From Hysterangium stoloniferum (Eukaryota; Basidiomycota; Agaricomycetes; Hysterangiales; Hysterangiaceae), in contig WHVD01000273.1 in NCBI GenBank assembly GCA_015178975.1, forward strand, positions 1-64,000: DNA of 64,000 bases, in the 5' to 3' direction. Below are positions 56,339-64,000 of this stretch, piece after piece (positions within the stretch are counted from its first letter, which is position 1; every line of letters begins with the position of its first letter). The position numbers were made by a program, and so were the translations under genes. A model generated the notes under the pieces. That model searched no databases, was not told the DNA's origin, and saw only the letters and a program-made list of their open reading frames with translations.

Positions 56339-57154
56339 TTGGTTGTGCCTTTGACTATCCTGTCGGCACTAACTGTGGTTATAGCAATGGCAAATATTAT
56401 AAGGCTTGCCAAGTCAGGCAGTGAATGGGGTATGAGCGACCTACTGGCTTATAATATCTCCATCGTTGAAAGAGATCAAAACACCTTCTTTAACGGCCCT
56501 CTCCCAATTTACACCGGCCCTGCCGGTTTCATCCAATATGAGGATCGTGTCCAAGGGATCGATGCACCCTCCCTTAAGTTACTCAAGCGTCTTGATCTCG
56601 CTATGAGGGTTATGGAAGGTGAAGAATCGGCCGTGGATGATTTCGCAGTACACCTTTTAGAGGCAATGGGCTATGAAACAGAACAGACGGTCATACGCTC
56701 GCGAAAGAGCATTCGGCTCAATATGTGCGGGGAACAAGTCTACGCCAAGACTGATGTCTGTGTCATAAACCTTGATTCCGAACTTTTGCTCCTTGTCCAG
56801 GAGGACAAAAGTCACATAAACCAGGCAGATCCGGAACCTCAACTGGTTGCAGAAGCAATAGCCGCGTTTCAGGCGAACAACTTCAATAGAGTAAACAACT
56901 TACTGATCGATCCCCTGCCGAAGCAGGTCTTTCCCGGAATTACTATGGTGGGCACATACCCACGATTTTACAAAATTGAAGTCACCAATGACTTGGATAT
57001 GTGCATACGAGGTGGAACATATCCTGCCACGCGTACGATCGTTGAACGCCACACCCCTCGCGTCCCGAGACGTCGCAGCGATGGTATGAGGCCGCTTGAT
57101 AACCGTATGCTTATTCTTCGGTGCTATGAGGCCTTTAAGCAGTTTGTTTTTTAA
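56339..57154 (+). CDS. Orphan basidiomycete protein with PD-(D/E)XK-like motif
   Basis: Intact 271-codon ORF. The N-terminal 16 residues are hydrophobic, but the start may instead be Met17 (M-A-N-I-I-R-L), since the first part could be intronic (GTACGT at 56333, TAG at 56379). Then W-G-M-S-D-L-L-A-Y-N-I, E-S-A-V-D-D-F-A-V-H-L-L-E-A-M-G-Y, and T-D-V-C-V-I-N...L-L-L-V-Q-E-D-K, where an Asp followed about 15 residues later by E-D-K fits a PD-(D/E)XK nuclease-like core. It ends R-R-S-D-G-M-R-P-L-D-N-R with a C-R-C-Y-E-A-F-K-like tail (C-Y-E-A-F-K). From memory, close relatives are common and uncharacterised in Agaricomycetes. No frame damage, unlike its neighbour. A nuclease role is inference from the motif only. 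Confidence 0.8.
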   Translation: MVVPLTILSALTVVIAMANIIRLAKSGSEWGMSDLLAYNISIVERDQNTFFNGPLPIYTGPAGFIQYEDRVQGIDAPSLKLLKRLDLAMRVMEGEESAVDDFAVHLLEAMGYETEQTVIRSRKSIRLNMCGEQVYAKTDVCVINLDSELLLLVQEDKSHINQADPEPQLVAEAIAAFQANNFNRVNNLLIDPLPKQVFPGITMVGTYPRFYKIEVTNDLDMCIRGGTYPATRTIVERHTPRVPRRRSDGMRPLDNRMLILRCYEAFKQFVF

Positions 57155-58050
57155 GAACCAAGTTATATTGTCTACAATTGGTCTTTGGAATGTTCCAGAT
57201 TACGCTGATGAATAAAGTTGACGTCCAGCCTTTCGATTATTGCCAGCTCAACATATTCCGATTGAATAAATTTCTTTGTGATTTTCGCAAAAGTATTCGC
57301 CCTGCTGGAGTAATTAGCCATCGCCCGACGCCTTTGATAAACTGATAACCCTCTCCCTCCCGAAGTACAAGACTGCATGAAACTATATGTGAAGTGAATT
57401 GCCACTTTCAGATCACTTGTAATAAATACGGCGGAACAAATTATACAAGTTAGAATTCATAATGTTAAAGTCTCTGATTGCAAGAAATTCATCCTTTCGA
57501 GTCATCACACAGTATATTCTTTCGCCTTGCCCTCGCTCGCATCGCGCGTTTACTTGGAGCGTAAACGAAGCTCTGTAAAACAATCGTAATATCAAAAATG
57601 AAAAGTCCCACCCGAACCTAGTAAGCATCCAAGGAAATATTACTTTGAATGGAAGAGGCGGTAAAGTGCGTACGGTATGCGGGGTAAATCCATCTGGGGG
57701 CTGGGAAGAATGAACAGAACCTAGAAAAAGTTGCCCAGAAATGCGAAAATGAAGAGATATATTGAGAGGCCCTTGCCGCATATGTATGTCAGCGCTCGGA
57801 TGACGCATTACCGGAGAGTAAAGTCATGCCTCCACTGATTTCCGAACATACTATCATTTGTAATGCATGGGCCGAGAAGATACACATTTTTCATGGTCGT
57901 TTAAGCTTGACGTTGACTTAGGTCACGAGAGCTTATCAAGGTATGGTCGTCTAAGCTTGACATAGGCTTGGTGCGCAAGAGCCTATTTCAACAGGGACAT
58001 GGGCTGTAGCGAGTGGTTGACCGAAATCTAATAAAGTAAAGTCGGTGGGT
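57155..58050. other. No gene recognised
   Basis: Minus frames at 57405-57172 and 57808-57413 have no recognisable domain. TCTAAGCTTGACATAGG and TTTAAGCTTGACGTTGA lie in near-direct repeats at about 57895 and 57945. Confidence 0.4.
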
Positions 58051-58059
58051 GGTGGGCGT

Positions 58060-58125
58060 CACAAGGCGCCGAAGGCGTGCGCGGAGCGCTGAACACGTGC
58101 GGGAGGCGCCGAAGGCGCCGACCTC
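58060..58125. repeat. GC-rich self-complementary segment
   Basis: GGCGCCGAAGGCG occurs twice around CGTGCG runs. GGCGCC and its complement can pair into small hairpins. Base composition differs sharply from the AT-rich flanks. Confidence 0.55.
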
Positions 58126-58199
58126 TAAAGTTGCTCAGTGGGTCCATGGGTCCATACAGGCGCCGTAAGGGTACCATCAGCTGACCTCAGCCTGACAAA

Positions 58200-58470
58200 T
58201 CTCTGAGTTAGCGCGGAAGCAAATCTCCAGTCGTGGGAGCAAATGGAAGCAAATTCGCACATGTGGGAGCAAATCACCATTCGCGCGAGCATATTTGCTC
58301 CGTGCAGGAGTATTTTCAACGTGCAGAGGTATTTTCGTGACGCGCGGGAGCAAATTTCGATGCGCAGGACTTTTTCAGATGCGCGGGAGTATTTTTAACC
58401 CCGCACGGAGGTATTTAAAAACACGCGGAAGTAGATTTATGAAGTGCGGCGGCAGTATTTTGAAATGTGT
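58200..58470. repeat. Degenerate tandem repeats, about 28-base period
   Basis: Variants of GCGCGGGAGTATTTT and GGGAGCAAATC alternate through the segment. The same phrases recur at 59360-59470. Confidence 0.65.
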
Positions 58471-58484
58471 GGGAGTTCTGGACT

Positions 58485-58920
58485 ATAAAATAATCTGGAC
58501 CTTGAAACTTTTTGAACCATGAAACATTCTGAACTATGAAATATTCTGAGCATATGAAACATTCTGAACTATGAAACATTTTGAACCATGAAATGTTTTA
58601 AATTATGAAACTTTTCTGAACTACAAAACATTCTGGACCATGAAATGTTCTGAACCATGAAACATTTTGAACCATAGATATCCTGGACCATGAAATATTT
58701 CTGAAACATAAATCATTTCTGAACTATACATATAAAACTTTTTGAACTACATATGAAATATTCTGGACCATGAAACTTTCTGAACTATGAAATATTTTGA
58801 ACCATGAAATGTTTTAAACTATAAAACCGTTCTGAAACATGAAACATTTCTGAACTACAAAACATTCTGAACTATGAAACATTCTGGACTATGAAACATT
58901 CTGAACTATTATTCTTTCTT
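58485..58920. repeat. Minisatellite, about 19-base period
   Basis: Units like CTGAACTATGAAACATT recur more than 20 times with variants (CTGGACCATGAAA, TTGAACCATGAAA). Confidence 0.85.
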
Positions 58921-59119
58921 CATCCGACTTTGGAATCTGATGACACTTTAAAGTCTGATGGGGCAAAGCCCTCCAATGAGTTGGAGGCTGTGGGGCAGGT
59001 CGCGAAGTGACCACCTCCACAGTGTAGCAAGGGTTCCCAGGCTCATCCATATCCATATATCCTATATCCAATAAAGTAAAGTTGTATGACAGGTGGTGGA
59101 CATTTTTAGGCACTCTAAA

Positions 59120-59460
59120 CCCTATTTGTAAGGGCGCAGAGTACCCGAACCTGACTGTGTGACTAAGCTGAGGGTGTGTTAGCGCCCGAAGTCTCTTATT
59201 AGTCAGCACGGAAGCAAATCCGGAGACTTTTTCCCATTTGTGGAAGCATTTTTGATGCCGCGGGACACCCGAATTCTTCCCCAATGTGTGAGGACGTGCA
59301 GCACCCGAACATGACTGTGTGACTAAGCTGAGGGCGCGTTAGCACCCGAAGTCTCTTATTAGTCAGCATGGGAGCAAATCCGGAGGCTTTTTGCCATTCG
59401 TAGAAGCATTTTTGACACCGCGGGAGTATTCTTGCACTTGCAGGAGTATTTTGGCACCGC
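59120..59460. repeat. Direct duplication of about 150 bases
   Basis: GACTGTGTGACTAAGCTGAG, then CCCGAAGTCTCTTATTAGTC, then AAATCCGGAG occur at about 59150-59225 and again at about 59310-59385. Confidence 0.8.
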
Positions 59461-60029
59461 GGGAGCATTGTGTGACACCATGTGATGCACACAGGAGCTT
59501 TTTCGTGACTTTTGTGATATACCCGAACTATTTTGTGATGTGTGGGAACATTCTGCACCATAGCTGCGGGAAGCCTGGAAGCCCGCTGCAAAGCCTTGAG
59601 GCGGCCACACTTTCTCCTTTCCCCTCTCCCTCCCCCAGCTTGGTGCTCCTTAAATTGTGAGGGGTTACTCTTTGGAATATTTCTCAAGGGATTTGGGCCC
59701 ATACCAAGGTGTTTTGAGGCCCCTATTTAATTCTATTAAATTTCGCTTTTTTAATAATTAAATATATTATTCTGCAGTTAGAGTCTGGCCATCCACTGGC
59801 CCTGGACCCCCCATATTGAACAGTTATTATCTCTGAAGCTTTCCTCAACTCCACAGGTAATATAAAAGGCGTGGTGAGTTCCTATATATTATTATTTAAT
59901 TTTCGCTTTTTTAAATGATTAAATAATTTATTTGCAATCAAATTACTCTTTCCCAGGTATTTATCTCATTGGAACACACAATCAAAAGCTTTCCTTATAA
60001 TATCAGGTATGGTTTGGGGTTTCTGATGC

Positions 60030-60720
60030 TGTTTTAATTTATTTATGCATTATTTTTGGCATTTTTGGGCTATTTTAGACCCATTTGTGTGAATTCCTTT
60101 TCCCTGGGACTCTCCACTGCTTTGTTGACTCCTCTCTGTGAGTATAAGTGGAGTATTGAAGGTGAGTCCTGTCCCTCTAATTAACCTTACCTTTTTTTGC
60201 TCAAATATTATTCCTACAGTGAAATTGACCCTCTATTCTGTGCCTTTTTGCCTTGATTTCTGTTTCTATTCTTGCTGGAAGATATAACATACCTCCAGGT
60301 TAGTATTGGTACCTTCCCTCATGCTGTTAAAAATTATTTATACATTATTTTTCGCATTTTTGGGCTATTTTAGACCCATTTGTTTAAATTCCTTTTCTCT
60401 GGCACTCTCTACTGCTTCTGTGACTGCTCCCTATAAGTATAAGTGGAGTATTGAAAGTGAGTCCTTTCCCTGTAATTAGCTTTACCATTTTTTACTTGAT
60501 ATAATCCATACAATTAAAATTGACCTTCTATTCTGTGGCATTTGGCTTTATTACTATTTCTATCCCTCCTGTGGCCCTGTGAGATACAAAACAACTCCAG
60601 GTTAGTATTGATACCTTCTCTGATGCTGTAAAGATTTATTCATAATTTAATTTTCACATTTTTGACTTATTTTAGCCTAATTTACTCCGATTTTCTATCC
60701 TTCCTCCATTCTCCCTTTCG
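60030..60720. repeat. Imperfect tandem duplication, about 300-base period
   Basis: TTGGGCTATTTTAGACCCAT, then TATAAGTGGAGTATTGAA, then GTGAGTCC recur at about 60065-60160 and 60360-60455, with a weaker third copy at about 60650. This is likely non-coding DNA of the Helitron or an older repeat. Confidence 0.7.
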
Positions 60721-60924
60721 TGCCAGGGTTTCTGTCTCTTTTGCTAGGAGGATGGTCACACTTTATTGAATATACAAAATTTTACTGAATAATCCTCATA
60801 TTTTCTAAGTGAGTCTATTCCTTCTGGCCATGACAACTTTTTCTATGAGTTTATATTTAATTACCTGAAATTTCATCTTTAAAATATGCATGCCCTTTTA
60901 AAATACACACAAATGATATAGTTC

Positions 60925-61000
60925 ACAAGATTATTTGGATTAACCTAGATTATTTGGGTTAAACAAGATTATTTGGGTTAAACAAGATTATTTGGATTAT
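60925..61000. repeat. Four tandem units of a 22-base repeat
   Basis: Units of AAGATTATTTGGGTTAAAC with small variants. Confidence 0.8.
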
Positions 61001-61339
61001 GACTTAATCTTTGGGTTTTGATGTATTCTCTTGTATACAAGCAAACTTTCAAATATATTTCATATAATTTAAATTTAGTTGCTTTAGAGAGTTAACCAGA
61101 ACTATCTGGGGTACCAATTCCCATTGTGCAATTTATTCCAAAAGAATAATCTACAGATGATTGTTTGACTAAATTTTGTCACATATAAGATAAATATTAA
61201 TATTTTTGCATTTTTCAAAGTGATATCTAATCAACTGAATTTGATTAAATATTAATTTTACAACAAACAATATAAATATATATACTTTAGTGGATAAATA
61301 ATTTTTAAAGTTTTGGGTTATCCTCCCTACTGTTGAGAT

Positions 61340-63320
61340 TGCTGTATTATTATGGATCAAACACCTGAGCGTAATAGGGAGGAGGAGCGAAGGTAGCATA
61401 GGACACAATTACAAATGACATCTCCATCTGATCATCATCGGCGTTTAGCTGTAAATTCTAATATACCACTCCCTCCTCGACTATTTGGAGATCTTCCTGT
61501 TGGTAGAGGTCAACCTGATAATCCATTTTTGGTTGCTCAGCCAGGTGGTTCTGCTGCAAGTGGTTCTGCTGAAAATAGCTCTGCTGCAAGTGGCTCTGCT
61601 GCAAGTGGCTCTGCTGCAAATGGCTCTGCTCCAGTTGGCTCTGATGTAATGACTGACTTGCTTAATCAGTATAGAGATTTGCCACCATTACTACCTGTTT
61701 GGCAGAGGCAGAGGTGTGGACAAGGAAAAGCAGCTACTCAAATACAGTGACCAATTTTGCAGGTAGCACCACATATACAGCAGGGTCATCACCCAGCAAA
61801 TGCACCTATTCAGTCACAGGCACTAGGTCGTATACAAGGCAATGTAGCTGTAGCTGCTCAACTGCAGCAACCAATTTTGCAATTAGCACTACATACCCAG
61901 CATAGTCATCAGCCAGCAAATGTACCTGTTCAACTATAGGCAGTAAATGTCCAATTAGCACCTGAAGCTGTTCAGCCTGTAGTTGGCTCTCCTGCAGTAG
62001 CTGCTCTATATGCTCAGTATAATGCTTTACCACCATTACACCAACCTACTCAACTGCAGCCACCAGTTTTACAGTCAGTACCACATACACAGCCAGCAAC
62101 AACAACAACCTATTTTGCAGTGGGCACCACCACAGCTTTACTATCCACCTGGACATCCAGCCCCACAACTGCACTATGGTCATGTACCTATTAATGCTAT
62201 TCCACAACCTCAGGTATAGGTACCCATTTTGCAGTTAGCACCACCACAACATAACCATCCAGGTAGAAATCCAGTTCCACAACAACAACAACCACCTATT
62301 GTAGAGTGGGCATCACCACAGCTTCACCATCTACCTGGAAATCCAGTTCTACAACAACAACAACCACCTATTGTAGAGTGGGCATCACCACAGCTTCACC
62401 ATCCACCTGGAAATCCAGTTCTACAACAGCTACAGCTACAGTTAGCCCCACCTCCAGCTATTCCTCCACCTCCAGCTATTCCCCTACCTCCAGCCATTTT
62501 ACAGCCTGCAGCTATGCCTCCACCTCCACTTCCTATTCTACAATTACCTATTGGACGGCAACCAGTTGTAGAAGACAGATTTCCAAGACATGACTTGGGA
62601 CAGATGAATATACAGTGTCCTGATTGTGGAGCTTTACACTGGATGGATGAGCACATCTCAAATACCTCCAAGACACATCCAAAATTTGGCAAGTGTTGCA
62701 AGCGAGGAAAGGTGGCCCTTCCAGTACTTGAGTCAGTCCCTCACACTTTAAGGTCTCTCCTGGAAGATAATACAGATAATAGTAGGGAATTTCTCAAGAA
62801 TATTTGTGCCTATAATAATGCATTTGCATTTACATCACTGGGTGTCAATTTGGATGAATCTGTCTTGCAGGATGGTGGTGGTCCATATGTCTTCAAAATC
62901 CACAGTGAATTGTATCACCAGCATGGGTCCCTGATTCCTTACACAGAGGGTGTATCACGCAGTTATGCTCAGCTTAACATCCATGATCCTGCACTGGCAC
63001 AGGAGGATAGACTGAGGCAGGCATTGCAACAGAGGCAGAATCATAAGGCAAATAGAAACCTAAATAACCAAACTTTTTCTGACTTACAGGATATGATAGA
63101 GCAATATAATCCCTTTATACAACTCTATCGCCAGGCACATGAGCGATTGAGGACACAGGCAGAGACTCCAAGGTTACATGTCAGGCTGAGCTACAAAGCT
63201 TTTAATGATTCCAGATGGTACAATCTTCCAACCGGTGATGAACTTGCAGTCATTCTCTCTGGAGATGGTGATACAGGTCGTGGTGACCCAAGGAATATTA
63301 TTGTTTAGAGGAGAGGGGGC
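61340..63320 (+). pseudogene. Helitron Rep/helicase N-terminal region, disabled and interrupted
   Basis: The frame begins near ATG 61351 (M-D-Q-T-P-E-R-N). TAG at about 61393, TGA at 61748, TAG at about 61937 and a frameshift at about 61950-62010 follow, then another TAG at 62217. The longest frame, 62229-63308, is proline/glutamine-rich with a 75-base repeat at about 62260-62420. It then carries the Helitron cysteine block (C-P-D-C-G-A-L-H-W-M-D-E, K-C-C-K-R-G-K-V), and the start of the Helitron-like N domain (Y-N-P-F-I-Q-L-Y-R-Q-A, N-L-P-T-G-D-E-L-A-V-I). At 63306 a TAG sits where relatives have a glutamine (I-V-V-Q-R-R as recalled). The Tc1-like element starts 30 bases on. The Rep and helicase catalytic parts are outside the window. 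Confidence 0.82.
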
Positions 63321-63333
63321 CAGTTCCATCATG

Positions 63334-64000
63334 TACAGTGACTCAAAAAACCCTTCGCATGTTTCACCATTCAGACTTATATCCCTGATAACTCAAAGAA
63401 TAAAAATGCAGAAATATCAAAAATATTTGTGAATATGCTCTATCATATCTAGAATATGGAATTATGATGCTATTACATAAACTCCAAATATGGAAATATT
63501 ACAAATATTTATATACAAGAGACTCATCTGAAGGGCTTTTTTGCTGACCACTCTGACCCACAAAACTACTTATATTTAGTACTTAGTATAGCCACCCTTT
63601 GCCTTCAACACAGCTACAACCCTCCTAGGCATACTATCAATCAAATTCTGACACACCTCTGCATCAATCTTGTTCCACTCCTCCTCCACCCTCTCCCACA
63701 ACACCAGTATCCCTTAGCCTCCTCTTTTCATAGTCCCACAAGTGTTCAATGGGGTTGAGGTCTGGAGACTGTGCTGGCCATGGGAGAACATTGAAATCAT
63801 TATCTTGAAACCAAGTCTGGGCCTTCTTGCAGGTATGTTCAAGGTCATGATCTTGCTGAAAAATGACATCACCCACAAATTTTCTATAATAGCTGAAGCT
63901 GGCTTGAAGGTCCTTCTCTATAATCTTAAGATAAAGGTCCCCATCCATCCTCTCATCTATCTTGAAAGAATACCCAGGTCCTTCCCACAGCATGTAGCCC
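63334..64000 (-). mobile_element. Tc1-like DNA transposon, left end, runs off the window
   Basis: TA at 63334-63335 is followed by CAGTGACTCAAAAAACCCTT, a typical Tc1 terminal repeat start beside a TA target. It interrupts the Helitron reading region. The right end is outside the window. Confidence 0.8.
63580..64000 (-). pseudogene. Tc1-like transposase C-terminal part (partial)
   Basis: The minus strand encodes F-Q-Q-D-H-D (second catalytic Asp), then W-P-A-Q-S-P-D-L-N-P-I-E-H-L-W with the third acidic residue, about 34 residues later as in DD34E transposases. The frame then shifts by one base near 63700 and resumes as E-E-E-W-N-K-I-D, then S-M-P-R-R-V-V-A-V-L-K-A-K-G-G to a stop near 63580. 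The N-terminal part lies beyond 64000. Confidence 0.85.

Noticed and set aside
57413..57808. A 131-codon minus frame downstream of the orphan gene.
   Set aside because: There is no recognisable motif, no conserved start context and no intron-exon support.
58200..58470. Regularly spaced short repeats considered as a CRISPR array.
   Set aside because: The repeats are degenerate, the intervals between them are also repetitive, and the genome is eukaryotic.

Overview
This window looks like a transposon-rich, gene-poor stretch of an Agaricomycete (mushroom-forming basidiomycete) nuclear genome. The reasons are: introns of 38-63 bases with GT..AG ends in the protein genes; a NACHT-WD40 receptor with an esterase-like N-terminal domain; a Crinkler-headed P-loop protein; an orphan family with a PD-(D/E)XK-like motif that I remember as common in mushrooms; chromodomain Ty3/gypsy elements, Ty1/copia, hAT, Helitron and Tc1 elements. 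No rRNA, tRNA or CRISPR was recognised. The species was not identified.

Layout. 1-1.4 kb: remains of a HEAT/ARM-like repeat gene with two recognisable introns. 2.2-8.5 kb: a decayed minus-strand chromodomain gypsy element (gypsy-1). It sits in a small palindrome-ended element and is itself hit by a solo LTR at 6874-7595. 8.5-17.5 kb: LTR-like repeats and solo LTRs in otherwise featureless DNA, plus a hairpin at 17.07 kb. 18.1-24.8 kb: one large minus-strand fungal NOD-like receptor gene of ten exons (esterase-like, NACHT, then 21 WD40 repeats). Its upstream end runs into a palindrome-ended repeat. 25.18-41.49 kb: a single hAT transposon with an 8-base target duplication, swollen to 16.3 kb by an 11.27 kb gypsy element (gypsy-2, 643-base LTRs, 5-base duplication) and an LTR-like insertion. 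Inside gypsy-2 the protease-RT-RNase H block is inverted relative to gag, integrase and LTRs. 41.6-43.1 kb: 18-19 base minisatellites split by a solo LTR. 43.8-49.4 kb: a gag fragment and a decayed copia element hit by two further LTRs, one containing a third. 50.0-51.4 kb: a purine-rich tandem array of about 66-base units. 51.5-53.7 kb: an LTR and unassigned DNA. 53.8-57.2 kb: a host-type island, a broken Crinkler-like gene divergent from an apparently intact orphan gene. 58-61 kb: short tandem and segmental repeats. 61.3 kb to the end: a decayed Helitron N-terminal gene interrupted by a Tc1-like element that runs off the window.

How it fits together. Two host-type islands (the receptor, and the Crinkler-like/orphan pair) belong to families tied to recognition or conflict functions and lie among nested transposons. 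Target duplications resolve much of the insertion order: hAT, then gypsy-2 inside it; copia, then the 45621 LTR, then the 45793 LTR inside that; gypsy-1, then the 6874 LTR. Premature stops in the LTR elements are almost all TGA, as CGA to TGA change would give, which fits cytosine deamination of silenced DNA.
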